NCBI RefSeq assembly: GCF_022539315.1
Contig: NC_066314.1
Coordinates: 65,643,543-65,707,542, forward strand
Length of the DNA: 64,000 bases
Direction of reading: 5' to 3'
From: Serinus canaria
Lineage: Eukaryota > Chordata > Aves > Passeriformes > Fringillidae
Shown here: one piece after another, positions 1 to 14,190 of the stretch
How positions within the stretch are numbered: position 1 is the stretch's first letter
Layout: each line of letters begins with the position of its first letter
The notes under the pieces: model-generated
Seen by the model: the letters and a program-made list of their open reading frames with translations, nothing else
The model's database searches: none
Told to the model about the DNA's origin: nothing
Made by a program: the position numbers and the translations under genes

Positions 1-244
1 GTCTCAGTTATGAAACCTTTTGTTTTTCTCCCTTAGGAAAACCTTATAGAAAGCCAGAAATAATTCTCTGTTTAAGAGATGGAAAATACTTTATTTGCTT
101 TAGAATTACTTGTAGCCTGTGCTTGTTACTTGGTCCACATTCCACTGAACCACATAAAAGCAAATAAGAAAAAAATAAAAGTAATTTATAAAGACAGAGT
201 TTGAAATGTGACCATTTCCCCCTTTTTTCCTGATTTTTAAAACT

Positions 245-275
<31 letters not shown>
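245..275. repeat. (TA)n microsatellite
   Basis: Alternating T and A for about 31 bp with a single C interruption near position 261. It is a low-complexity dinucleotide repeat, likely length-variable between individuals. Confidence 0.95.
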
Positions 276-3200
276 TTCCTTTTTTTCCCCTCAAAAAGAT
301 GCACCTTGAAACAAACTGGTATTATTTTTGTATTCATCTATTCTGGAATATGTAATTTCATTTAGTTAAGCCCTAGGTGAGAATATGATCATTTTGACTG
401 TTGGATTTGTTCTGCCCAATGGCTCTATTTAAGATCTCAGTTCAAGCATTAGACTACCAGTCCTAAAATCAAACTTTAATGCCTCCTAAATTTATTTTTA
501 ACAGACTTGTGATGCTGGACTGACCCTTTCATCTCTATGTATTTTAAGATCTGTGACAAAGCAGTTGGAGATCTATTGTTATAGACAGGAGCAGGCAGGT
601 AGATCAGGAACAATCCTTTTTCTAAATTCCAGCATAGAAAGCAGCCTAAAGCTCCTGTCCTTTTTTGCAATGTGTACTGCAAGGCAATATGTATATTTGC
701 ACATAAAAAGAATGTATTTGCATGAGCATTTGTCCACAGCAGTGTCTCAGAGCCAAGCTGAAACAGCACCTAGTTTCTGTGCTTTTTACATACAGAAAAG
801 CAAATCATCTGCTGGAGGAAATCAGTGCATCCTTACTGATGTCAGTACAGCCCTGACAATTTGCATCACCTGAGGATCTGAACCAGATTTTGTGTATCTT
901 TCCTTACACAGAAATAAACATCTCTCCACTGGTGTAAATGAGTGCTGATAATAGCAATGGATAGCAATGCACAGAGATAATAGTGAACAATGAGAAAACC
1001 ATTAAGCAGCATTCTCATTCTTCCTGTAATAGGTTTGTGATGTTCTCTTACAGTATTTTAATACAAGGTGGTAGGAGTTTTGTTGCTTCAGGGTTATAAA
1101 GACATATTTGCTCTTTAGATAATGATTTTTTTTTCTGTGCTGTGTTTGCACAGCCTGCTTCTCACACAGGTATTACTGCATTATTTTATGCTCATTGCTC
1201 AGCTCTTATTTTCATGTGGTCTGAAGTTGCACTTTCTGAGAGAGACAGAAGTGGATCAATATCTTCCATGATTAATCACATCTAAGAGAGAACATTTTGA
1301 TGAAATTGAAGTGATTTTGAATACAAAATTAAATCTTATCCTTCCTGCCCTCTTCTAGCTGAAAACAAGGGGATCTGTGATCTGCAGAACTAATGAAGCT
1401 TGCCTTCCAGAAGATTTGTGTCACAGTTACATTTTCTGATGCATAACAAGATGTGAGTTCTGATCTAAGCTTTTCCTGGTGCTGAGGCTTTTATAACATC
1501 TCACTCCAACATGGAGACTTCTCTGTGGAGAAATGGCTTCAGTTCACTCAGCAGCCTTTTCCTCACAGGAGAGCCTACAAAGTTCTCTCTGTTACACCCT
1601 GCCAGCTACTTTTATGGAACTTGCTAGAGGTTAGTATCTCTGAAATCACTGTAACTGACTCAAACTTGGTTGAAACTCTCTGTGGGATTTGCAGTTACAA
1701 AGCAGAAACCAACACATACACACAGTGAGAAAGAGAGACACACAGGCATAGGAGGAAAAAAGGAAATATTGTATGGTCACAGAAATCATATTTTGCTTAG
1801 GAACCCAGGGAATAAAGATCAAGTCCTCCTAGATCAATGAATCAAAGTGCAACAGATGGCTGAAGAGTCCACTCCAAATCTGTGACCCTGTCTTGGAACT
1901 GGTGTTCTGTTTTAATAGCTGCTTAAAAGTCTTGGAATATTAAAGTTAATGAAGAATTGAGGAATTACTGTAGGAATTCAGAGGACACACAGTAGAGGTT
2001 TACCACTGGCCAATGGAGTCTGTTGCTCCTCCTGGCTTTCCATATGAAGTTGGTGGATCATCTTGATGCACCTGCCAACATTTGCATGGGCATGGGCTGC
2101 TGCTGAGGAAGTTACTGCTAGAGAGTTTACACATCTATGTCATCCTCAAGAGAAGTAGAAAACTGACACTGAAATTAATATAGATCTTAAGGAGGCTTGG
2201 GATATTCCTCAGGTTTTGCTGAACTTTGGATGTTTCTTCAAATTCTGACCTTTCTATTAAAATTGAGGACATTGCTGTCAGTCTGTTTGCCATGTTGGTT
2301 TCAAGGCACTCCTCTGAAATGGTTCACATTATCCTGCTCCAGTGTGAGAATTGCTCCTATACAGTTTCTTTTTCAACCTCAACATCCAGCATCTTGGTAT
2401 TGCAGTGCCTGGGTGGACCTTGCCTCCACGGAGCATCCTTTGATCTACCTCCTGGAGCAGTGTTGTTTGGCCTTAAGGTTCTTCACAGACTTTTTAAGTG
2501 ATAGCATTTTTGAAAAGAGAAGGTTTCTCTCCATATTTATAGAGATTATTTCCTTTCTTTTTACCTCAGTTAAGGAACCAAGCTCAGCCCTCTTTTCTTG
2601 ACTTTTCCCCCCACTGTGAGCAATCTGGATTCTGCCTCTTTTTGACAGTTCAGCTCTTCGGTCAGTTCAGAATTCTTACAGATGTCCTTGTCTTTAATTT
2701 GCTGTTTTTTAATTTGTAAATCCATTCGCTGTAGGGCACCAGTAAATTGTCTGTGTCTGTCTAGGTACTCACATGGCCCCCTTCACCATAGTAGCTGAGT
2801 ATCTGGATTCGTCCTGATATCCAGGGACACTGGACAACTAAACTTCATCTGAACTAGCAGGGAATCTGAGGATTTTCCTACCTTTGCTCTGAGGATTCAA
2901 TGATTCCCATGCCAAAGACTTCTCTTCAAGTTATTTTCTTCTATAATGTTCTGTGCTAATAAATCTATGTCCAGTCAAACTTCTGAAGTAGATAGACTGC
3001 ATGGCTCAGTAATTAATGCTATTTTACAACCTAGGTAGGTCTAAGATCCAGATTCTGTCACCACCTAATTGCAAATATGCTTGGCTGAATTCACTTAACT
3101 AGGTGGCTTCAAATTGGAAGAGACATGAGATAACATCATACACATCTGATGTTACAGATGTTCTTGAACTGATTCCATCCCACCACTGGAACTAGTTAGA

Positions 3201-5041
3201 GTTAGTTCTGCAGACTGTCAGATTCTCTGCATACTTGCCATGATATTCATTTGGGATGGCACAGCCAGCTGCTGTAATGCTTCCCCCAAGAATTTTTTAT
3301 TATTCATATGGGGACTGTGATCCCCATGTTAGCTTCAGGAACATCCAATGCTGTTTGCTTTCTTCAGCTGACGAAAGGGTGAGTTTCTCTGTTTTATTAA
3401 ACTGAATACAGAAATACTTTCCTCACTAGACTGGAAATATTATACCACCTTTATCACCTCATTTACCAATGGCTCCTACAGCCATGTGTACAAGCTGATA
3501 GGGAATACCAGATTGTATCCTTGTTGGAAGAAACATGTTGGCAAAGAGTTTGGGTCTCAGACATTTAAAGGTATTTAACCTCCCAAAAATGGAAGAAAGA
3601 ATCTGCTAGTTTTTAAGGCAGGGATCAGACTTCTGCCAAACTATTTGCGTTCAGCAAGTTATTTTACAGGCAAGCAGAAGAAAGGAAGTACTGTGGCAGG
3701 GGAAGAGGAGAAGAAAAGGGTGAGAAGCATCTACAGTGTGTCTCTAGTCTCTGCTAAGGGCAACCCTCAGGCTGGCTTTAAGTCTATATTAACTCAGTCT
3801 TCAAATCCCAAGCCCAGAAGCATGGCTAGAGCGTTGCCTCAGGAGTGCATCCCAGCAGTGTGCACATCTGCCTGCTCCCTGAAGCCTCTGCAGCACTCAG
3901 AGACAGGATATGCCATAATTTGGGCTTCAGCAGAGGATGTCTGTGCAGGAGGCTGTGATGGAAGAGTGGACAGCAGTAGGGAGGAGTTACAAGGCTAAGG
4001 GGAGAAGACCCAGTGAAACTGTAGAATGCAGAAGGGCCAGGAGCCCCAGCAGAGGCTCCTGTGAAGTTTTTGAATGTGTGGTTCATTTACATGTGCAACT
4101 GTAATGATGCTGGGGGAGGGAAGGAATGACAGGGGGTTATGTTCTATTTTTATGAAGCCTCTCACTCAGGAAAAGTTAATAATAAACAGCAAACACTAAA
4201 CATTATCCTTAACAGATACCAATTGGTTGAAGCCCAGTAGGCAACTCCTAGGTATAAGGAAGGAGCCCACTGCTGTGTGCCCAGAGTTTATGTGGCTAGT
4301 TCTCATCACTGTGGGCTGAGAGGTTTATCCGATCTCATAAAGCAATGCAGTTTAACTTGGCTGGACAATGCTTGGGAGATCTCCAAGAAATACCCAGAGG
4401 GCTAAGAGAGGACAGTGGAGTATGTCTGCAGATAGCACAATTTTTGGGATGTCTCTGCCTGCCATTAATACCTCTGTTTTTCAGGTTAAATGTTGGGGGT
4501 CCTCTCACAGGATGCACACACACAGAACAAAAGTGTTTTCTCTGTTCACATGCCAGAGTAAATTTGTCCTCACACACGTCTGACTGTTTTGTCTCATTGA
4601 CAACAGGCTTCCTTCTTTATTGTCGTCATCTAGTGAACTTGTTTTCTTTTGTGTGATGTAGGTTTGAGATGCTGACAAATCTTTACTAAGCAATTTACAT
4701 CCTGCTACCTCAAGCACAAATAGTAATATAAAATAAAAGGAATCAAAGCCCATGTTTTTGCTGCAGTTCTTTACAAGGCTTCATTGCAGTCTACGATGGC
4801 CAAGTCTCAGATCCAACACCAAAAACACTTGCATTTAAGAGATGAGCACAGATACACATTAATGTTACATTTTAAAGGGCTTTAGAAAGTAATGCACTTA
4901 CTCACATGTGGAATATTGCTAGTAAATGTCCCTACCAATATCTAAAAGTGCATCAAGTAGCAAGCATGTAAGCTCTAGTATACCTCTAACCATGGCAAGA
5001 TCTTGTGGCAGGATGAATAATAGAAATACCATGCAAATGTA

Positions 5042-5073
5042 AGTAATAATAATAACAGTAATAATAATAATAT
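5042..5073. repeat. (AAT)n microsatellite
   Basis: Two runs of the trinucleotide AAT separated by a short AACAGT interruption. Ordinary intronic simple repeat. Confidence 0.9.
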
Positions 5074-7869
5074 CTCTTCTGCATTACTGTCTAGCAGTAA
5101 ACCCTTCAGTCCTTACAAAGGCAGTTCCCATTTGACAGGAGGGAATGAAGACATGGAAAACATTTTGCTAGAGTTCACCCAGCCAGTCAAAGCTGAGAGT
5201 AAAACCTGTGTCCCAGGGCTCTGATCTGTCAAGTAGGCACAGTGCCTTGAAAGAAAGAGACAAATGGAACAAGAAGCGTTAAATGTTATGAGGTCACTTC
5301 TATGGCATAAATAACATGGCTTGAAATCATGAAATCTGATTTACTCCCTGGACAGCTAGATAACAGAAATAATTTTGGCCAATTAAAGATCTGCAATTTG
5401 GTCAAAAGTCCTAAACAGGCATTCATGATCGGTGTCAGTTATGTACAATAGAAAGAATGAGCAGTGGAGGCTGGAAACAAAACTGAATATTGACTTTGAG
5501 GAGGAACTGAGACACCTGGTTTCAGGTTGGCATGGGTATTACATGCAAGTCCAGCAAGGTTCCTTGCAGCAATGAACCTTTTATGAGTTACACAGAATAA
5601 TGAGGGATAGAGAAAAGATAGGTTAAGAATCTATTGTCTGCTGTTTCATTCTGCTTTGATGGTAGAAAACTTAGCAAGCACATGGAAGACACCAGAAATA
5701 TTCCTCTCATGGAAGCCAAAGGAAAAGCCTCTTACAGAGGCAGGCACTGCATGCAGCCTGGGGAAGCAAAAAGTAATTATTACACACAGAAGTGCACGTC
5801 AATAAGTTGACACAGTACCTTCTTCAAAAAACGCTGGCTAGCAAGACACACTTTCTTCTTCCCACTGCTGTATTTCCCCTTCCCCTGTTCTCCTGTTAAG
5901 TATAGAGCCATAGAGGGGTCTGCAGCCTTGTCGCCTCATCACCTGGCACTATCACAGCAGTACATCCAATCACCAAGTCATGCAGACAAAGTCTTGTGCT
6001 GTGAGATCTTTCCTGCCTCACCCAAGAAGAGCTCTTGTGTGATGGATATGTCTGGTTTAATTGGATTCTGGGCTGAGTTTTAATGTCCAGTAATAAGAAG
6101 AGCATTTGTGTTTGCTCATCCCTCCTGGTTGTGGTACAGGATTTGATGGTAACAAGTTTCATTAGCTTATCCTGATTAGCTTTTAGCCAAGGACATCACT
6201 CTGAAATGGATCCTCCATCTTGCCTTGGTTTTCCATTCTATGCTGGGGCAGACCCAGCTGTTCACAGACCCAAGTGCTCTGTGGCACACTCTGGTGCATG
6301 GATGAGAGCAGGAACACTCAGGGAATTCTTACAGAACTCGTACCACAGTCAGTGGGCGTATTCAGTGTAGACTAGGCTGCACTTGGTAGCAGCAGAGGTG
6401 GCAAGAGAGGTCTGCAATGAGGGCAAGCATGCCTTCAGGATGTGAATGTGCCTTGGATGTTTATGGAATTTCTTTCTCCTACCAGGAAGGGGTTATTTGT
6501 GCTGGTTACTTTCTCCTCTCAGCTTGTACTGTAAGATGATACTGATTTCTTCAATTTGAAAAGACTTAGGATCTTTGAGTACCACGATCTCAATCTCTTG
6601 TCATTATCTTCCAGCTCTATTTTTTTTATTTCTTCATTCTGGTGTTATTTGCTGCTGTTGAATTCCCTGAGGTGAACACTAACCAGAGGCAAAATTAGTA
6701 ACTGCTCTCCAGGGATCCAGTGTGGCACTAGTTGGAGATATTTCACAAAAAATAGTTAAAATATGACCAATTTAATGACATATCTCTATTACTAATCTTT
6801 CTGTTAAGTCACAAAGAAAAGTTAGGACCTGAGTCCCTCCTTGTAGTACAGTGGCTTTTACAAAGATAGTAAGAATGATACTGGCCTTCAGGAAAAGTCC
6901 TTAGAGCCCCTCTCCAAACTTTTAACCTCTTTTTGCCCCCAACCTCTATTCTACAGCTCTGCTTTGAGAGCAGAGTGTGAGAGCTACACTGTAGTAGCTT
7001 TGTTTGAATCCAGCAGTGCTGAGAACAAGGCTGTGAGGAAGGTTTCTGCTGCTCACTTCCCAGACAGCTCTTGGGAGGACAAGGTGGATGGCATGCCAGC
7101 ATGAACTGAACAGTAGGATAGGTAGGATGAAGTGGCATGTGAATGATACACCTATATCCTGATTAGAATATGTCTTCCTATACATCTCTGGCAGGCAAGT
7201 GAAGTCTGAAGGAATGAGGGATTCAAAAGTACATAAACATATATAGTCACTCACTATTGTCTATGAATTGTCTAAGTGAGATGTGCTTTATATCACCTCT
7301 ACAAAGTTTTATAGCTGGTGACTTACATGGGTCTCATAAACCCACTGAATTAACAAAATCATCAGTAAGGAAAGATGGAAGGGAATATTTGCTCAATGTT
7401 TTTTTTTAAAAGAACTTCAGATTTAATTGTTTTATTTAGTGGTGCAGTGATGAATACAGGAAAAAAAAAGTCAACTCTTTTGGCCTGTGTTTTCTGCATC
7501 AAAGAGTAAGTGAGAACATTCTGAACCTGGGACTGAAAATGTCACAGAGATGGCTTAGGAGAAACTTTGAGTAAGCAAAAACTAAGTCATGCTACAAGAA
7601 TGAAAAACTAAGTAGAGCATTCTAAGCAAGAGGAGCCAAGCTTGAGAAACTTCTGACAGAGGATGAAAAACCACAGGTGGGAGTTCTCAGTAGGAGAGCA
7701 AAGTGCAGACTGAAGCAAGCAAAATGCTGTCTACCTGTCACCTGGTTCTTGCCCTCCCTGAAAGAGAGAGCCACAGTTACATGTGCAACTCAAACCAAGC
7801 ATAGCCTTCCTCAGGATCAACCTTCTGACCACAGTCTGTGGGGCTAAAAGATTCCTCTTTTAGGAGGAG

Positions 7870-7885
7870 TCTCTCTCTCTCTCTC
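7870..7885. repeat. (CT)n microsatellite
   Basis: Eight CT dinucleotides in a row, followed by a short imperfect extension (CACTCTTTT). The plus strand is polypyrimidine. Confidence 0.9.
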
Positions 7886-10800
7886 ACTCTTTTAGACATC
7901 CTCTTTTGCCCCTCCATTTCTGAGCTGTTGTAGCAGATGAGTTGTGGCAGGTGCTGTAGGATGAGCAGCAGCAGTGGCTTTGCTTTGGCATAAACTTCAG
8001 AGATGTATTTATCAATACTAATGCTGCAATGGAGGATTCTCCTATTTAAAATGAAATAGTAGATTTTGTCTGCTACCACTAACCTGTGCTAGCTGGGGAG
8101 ATCTCCTGTGGCAGACCATAGAGGGGCTACCATCCCAGTAGGCTATCATGTGTTTGAATTAAGATAAACTAAAGTGAGCTGAGTGGTGTTTGTTTACCCT
8201 TAATGATGGAATTTCTGTGGGTGACAAATCCAAGTTTGCTCAACAAAGTTGCTGTGAAAATCCAGAACTCCATTTGTGACGTTGGGGTTGCTGGGCAAGA
8301 TTGAGATGAATGCAAGAGGTCTGCATTTTAAGGAAGAGACATGGGGAATTGGAGGAAGTGATGCTGCAGGACTCAGATGAAGACTGAGTATTGTGCAAAG
8401 GACTAGAAGATGCTGCATGTGGTAAGATGGGTGAAGGAGAAAGACTGGAATAGCATAAGAAAGAGTAGGACAGGGTTCTCATGCAGCTAATCCACACTGG
8501 AAGAACAAGCAGTAACTTATACATCCTTCTGCATGAGCAGCAGAGCTCTGTGGATGAGTTGGGCTGGGCTAGCAGGGTTTGGGGTACTGGCAGCAATATG
8601 GGTGCTCAGGACTAAGCTAAAGCAGGTACTGCAGGTGAGAAGAGCTGCAGAGCTGCACAAAGGAAACCTGCCTGCACTCTGCTTGCCACAGACAGTTGCT
8701 ATTAATCTTTTGCTTCCCCAAGCACTGATATTCATATAAATTATGAAGGAAAAAGAGAAGTTCCTCAAATGAAGAGGAAAAGGCTCTGTAGCTTCATATT
8801 TATGGACTTAGATAAAAGAGAACTTGATAGGGATCTGGAAAATGACAACTCAATTTTATCCTGCCCATCACAATGATGAGTGCAAGCATTGGCTAATTAC
8901 TTGCCACTGACCCCTCCCTTTCCCTTGTCCTCTGTAAAGTTCTGTTTCTCAGGGGCTCCTTTTCTCTAAACAGCTCAGGTTGTTCTTTGTCCTTACAGCC
9001 TTGTGATCTCTACTAGTACCAAGCCAAAATCACCTCATTTGCTGATAGGTATTCTAGCTAATAATAGCCAGTCCATCCACTGAGGATATTCCTGGCCTGT
9101 TTTGCCAGACAGGAATGCTGTTTCAATGGCACAGTGCTGGCATACATGTGGGGATGCTTGCACCCATTTGTGTACCTGCAGGCTGCACACTGTCCATGCA
9201 GCCCTGAGAACTTGGCATGTCCCATGATGCTCACCAAGCTGTATTTATAATGGTGGAAAGAGCATGACAATTCCATAGCCGGCTGGGTAGAAAGCCTTGC
9301 TGAATGCCCATGCACAGGATTTCTCTGTGTGTGTATGACTGCTTGGGGATTTGACTATGAAAAATCTAAACCAATTTTCTCAATCAGTCTTTTGATGTTG
9401 CTGTTTTAATTATTTATTACATGAGAATAGGTTTTTTAAAAAAGATAGATGAAGCTATCTCCCAAACAGCATTCAAACCAGTCTCTAAAATAAAGATTTT
9501 CCACAGAATAAACCACAGACCTAAAAAGAAAATTACTCATATATTTTGTCTGTTTCCAGTGTCTTCCAGATGCTTAGTGTGACATTCCTGTTCTGACACC
9601 TTGGCACAAATGGAGTAACCATGGAAGGCAATGAAGCCAATCCAGTGGAAGTCCCCAGCCATGAACAGGCAGAAGTGAGGAGAGAGCAGGAGACCTTGAT
9701 GTTCTAGTGGACCTTCAGGCAACAGATTCAGATTAAATTAAAATTTTAGTGACTGGATTGAGCAAATAATAGCAAAAGTTATTTCAGCCTGGGTAAAGAA
9801 GTACAGGCTGCATTGCTAACTGAAAACCAGATCTTGAATAGGCCAACAAGAAGGGGGGTAGCACTGTCCCAGGAAAGGCTGTTGTTGTGTGAGAACAATT
9901 AGCTGTAGTAATGGACATGCCATGTGTCCCAGTGCCACAGCAGATTCCACTGTACTGCTGCTTATTTCAAGGTTCATGGCCATCCTGGTTCTTGCACAAG
10001 TGAGACAAAGATGCATGGGTAAATTTTTTTTTTCTTTTAACTTGTGTTTTAACTTTTAGCCCAAACAGATTTTTATTTTCTAAACGTGATAAGTATGAAG
10101 CCTTTGTTACCCTATTTCCTATTGTTTAATTCAGTCAAGGATACTGGAGAATCACAAATAGGAATGTCAACCCACTCCTTTCCTTCAACACTCCAGTATT
10201 TAAATAAAAAATCCTCAAAGAAACTCATCATCACCAAGACCCTCAAAGAATAGAACGTAAGTTACCCTGCCTTTATCCCTCTTCCCCTACTTCTTCCCTA
10301 ACACACACTGTTGAGAAGAAGAGCCCCAGGTTCCTTTCAGTAAGGATCTGACACAAAAGAAGAAGGTAAATTTGAATAAAAACTGTGAGAGGAAAGGAGA
10401 TATGAAATTAAAAAGACAGTGTCATATGAAGGCATCCTTTATAAATTCTAAAGAAGCAAAAAACAAAACACTTTATTATACCTTGCATTTCTTTGACCAT
10501 TATTTAGAGGGACACAGGAGAGCAACAGTCAGTCTGTTGTAATACATGCATACTTAATCAGTTGCCTCTGTTTAGCCTCCTCCTTTAACAGACTGAGGGT
10601 CTTGAGACAGACAGCAAGCCTTTCCAGGGAGAGATAATAAAGAGAACATTGATACAAGAACTTGTTAAGAAAAATTAGTTTCAGGAGAGAGACTTATGTA
10701 AAGGATCTGGTAATCGCCCCAGCCCCAATGCTGCATGACAACAGTGGTTTTTATGAAGGAAATTAAACATCAGGATCACTGCTGCACGGCTCTGTCCTTC

Positions 10801-13774
10801 AGAAGGCTGGCCTAATTAAACAAAGCAAAGCAAAACAGCAAACAGCTGGAAGAAGGAGATGAGGCAGTAGCTAATGCTATCAACTGCTACATTTCAGAGG
10901 CACAAAGCTGTAGCATGTTGTGCACCATGACACTAAGTCATCCAAAGTTTATGCTCCTGATCAGACAGACTTACTGCTTTGCATGTTGAGCAGCCCATTC
11001 TCAGATCCAGCACTGTTGTTTTGAGGAGAGCTACAGGTGAGGTGGTGAGTTTCCCATGCTCAAATGTGTGAGTATTGCTTGATCCCAGAAGTTCACAATT
11101 ACCTCACAGCTTGTGGAATTTCAAATGGAGCATATTAGTGGAGGAGCCTCTGGATTTGTCTTTGAGGACCAACCTCCAGATGCATTTGAATTTAAGTTTG
11201 GTAAGATTGTACAATTTCATTTCTTTCTTTCTTCTTGACTGTATTCTCCATTTCTTTCCATTATTAACAATTCTTCATCTTACCTTTCATTTGAGTACTC
11301 CTTGGATTGATGTAAAAGCCCTAACTTTATTAGTTGCCAAGGCAGAATTGGGATGCCCAAACCCCATTTTAACACTCCCCATACACCTCTGGTACTTCCA
11401 TCACACTGTTTCCTTTTTTTGTCTTGCTCCCTGAAGGTTTTTCTTCCTATGAGCCTCCCATTGGTCAAAACCATCACATAGCGAGAAAGATAGAGGAATT
11501 TGATTTCATCTGAGGTCAAACAGTAAATGTAAGTGTCATTCCCTTAATCTTTTTCAGAAGCAAAGGCTACCTAAGTCTTTCTGAACCATTAGAAGCAAGA
11601 GAAAGGCTGAGGAAGGTGAAGGAAATGCTGGCATCTCCTCATTTCCTCCTGACACTTGGAGCTCTCAGTATCAGCTGTAAAAAAGTCACTGGCTCTAGTT
11701 CCTTGCAGACAAAATCAGCTGTGCTGTAGATGTCTAGTGGCAAAAATCCACAGCACTTTTATTCTGTATGCACTGCAGGCAGCAAAACCCTTTCCAACAA
11801 ACTTGGAGCCTCGAGCAAAAGAGCAAAAGAAGAGAAGCCAGAACTAGAAAATGTCACAAAAAGAGAGCAAAAGAAAGCAAGAATATTACACAAGTCTAAT
11901 TACTGTGAAAATAAAGTGTGAAAGCTCAAACTCAATGACCCTGGAAAGCAAGCCAAGCTGTCTGCAGGAGAGAGTGAGGATTAAAAAAGACAGATAAGCT
12001 GAGGAACACTGATAAAGAGTGTAGCAAATGTTTTGGTTTAGATCTCCCAGAAAACAAATGGAAGAAAGGCACAGACTTACATATGCACAATCAAAGTAAT
12101 CTCTCCCCATCCATAATGACTCAGCAGCCCACAGGAACCTGTCTATTCCTAGGAATTCACAGAATTTTGTTTGGGGCACTTTGCACATGAAAAGATCAAC
12201 GTATTCAGTTGGACTTAGATGGTCTGCATCTTTCATATCACAGAGAGATTACAAAATATTGAGTAGTATATAAAAGAAAAAACCCAACCCCATAAAGATT
12301 CAAAACACCATTACTCCTTCTCTGCTTGCTAACATCTCATTGGCACCTCCTGGCCTCAGCTGGGGTTTAGCTGTTAAAAGTTGAGTGAGTCTAGTTGCCA
12401 ACACCTTCAGAGGTGTAAGAGTTCAGCAGTGGATTATGGAGAAGAGAGTGATAGGAAAGGTCACAAATAATTGCCTTTCCATTTTAAGGATCATGACAGA
12501 AAATTTCAGGCTATGGCACTGAACTGTTGAGTGAAGAACATCAAAGAATATCCTTTCAACCTCTAATAACTTATCCATTCCAGCTTGACACTGTTAGATT
12601 TCCAGAACTGGTCTAATATGGAGCTGTACACAGATATGAAAGCTCAATTCACCCTTAGTCACTTTTCTATTTAATATTCCTAAGGAAAATCAGACATGCA
12701 TTTCCTTTCTTCATGGCCCTCAGCAGTCCCTGGCCCCATACGTCATCCCCAGAGCATCCCTTTGATACAAGCAAGAACACCACCTACTCCAAGCATGCTC
12801 TCAGGGTGCCCATGACCACTCCAATAGATTCTACTTCTTTTCCTCTATGGTCCCAGATCTATGGTCTGCTAGAAGCTTTGGTTTGCACTTTATAGGGGCT
12901 CTTACACAGTAGTGCAATTAAACTTCCATGTGTTTCCAATAATTGTGTGAACTTTTTCAGGGCAATTCTTAGCATTCCTAGCTTGCACTGAAGCAATAGC
13001 TGAAGCAGTTAAGAAATTCTCTCTTTATACCCCGCCTTAACAAGGTTTTTCAGAAGCACTGTTCCCCTTAGAAAAAAGAGTTTGTGAATTAAGGAGTTCA
13101 GAGCATATGTAATTGGAAACAGTTCCATCAAATAATGGCTGTGGACTGGAATTCCCCTCTTGCCCTGAGGGACATAGTACTCTTTTTTTTTCCAACACAG
13201 AAGAATATGAATTTTCATTTACAGAAACCTTTTTCCTTCTGAGCACTCAGACTGACCATTATTTGCCACTGAGACACTGCTGCCTCTGGGACAGAAGGCA
13301 GCACTTCCCTGTAATCAGAATTGCCATTTACTCCACAAAATCTGTTGTACAGGTGTTGGGCTGGCAAACTGAGACCAGGCTGTTACTGGTGCCCTGGTGA
13401 TTTTTGTTAACCAAATGGAGTTTGACAGAAGACTCCATGTTTAGACACACAAACATGGAACAACAATAACAACTACAAAAATCCATTTAGTCTTACCAAG
13501 AGTTCAAGTAGCTTCAGCAATCCATGCTGCTGGGGGCACTGAGCCTTACAGCACATGCCATGGCTCAGGTGCAGTGCTGCCTCAGAAGGAGGGGTACCAC
13601 TTATTGCAGCATCCCCTTCAGTTTTTGTTGGAAGTCTTCAATCCAGCTGCATGCCCAGAATGACTCATTTGTAATAGCCAAGGAAGTTTCTTCACCTGTG
13701 GGCCTACTGCATATAGGTAAACAGACCTTTCCAAATTGATGAAGGAGGTCTAACAATTGCAGTAAAAACTTGAC

Positions 13775-14190
13775 AGTGGTATTTTCAGGGGCCCCTGTGG
13801 CAGGAAGGAAATGATGAATCTGACTCCATGTTCTTAGAAGGCTAATTTATTCTTTTATGTTACTATATTATAAAAAAAGAATACTATACTAAAGAATAGA
13901 GAAAGGATACTTACAAAAGACTTAACAACATACTAATGAAAAACTTGTGACTCTCTCCTCAGAGTCTGACACAGCTTGATAAGGATTGGTCATTAAGTTA
14001 AAACAATTCACATGAAACCAATGAAACATTGACCAGTTGGTAAACAATGTCCAAACCACATTCTAAAGCAGCAAAACACAGGAGAAGTGAATCAGATAAT
14101 TATTGTTTTCATTTTTCTCTGAGGCTTTTCAGCTTCCCAGGAGAAGAAATACTGTGCAAAGGGATTTTTCCAGAAAATATGGCTGTGACA
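13775..14190 (-). mobile_element. Solo LTR of a songbird endogenous retrovirus (416 bp)
   Basis: Read on the minus strand, this begins TGTCACAGCC, continues through an AT-rich block and carries an AATAAA polyadenylation signal (plus-strand tttatt at 13846-13851). It ends near AATACCAC. The order and wording of these blocks resemble a common passerine LTR as I remember it. It is flanked by cttgac (13769-13774) and cttgat (14191-14196), a 6-bp target-site duplication with one mismatch. The terminal dinucleotide at the plus-strand left end is not the expected TG, which suggests one or two terminal mutations or a boundary error of 1-2 bp. No internal retroviral genes adjoin it, so it is a solo LTR left by recombination. 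The exact family name is not assigned. Confidence 0.75.
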
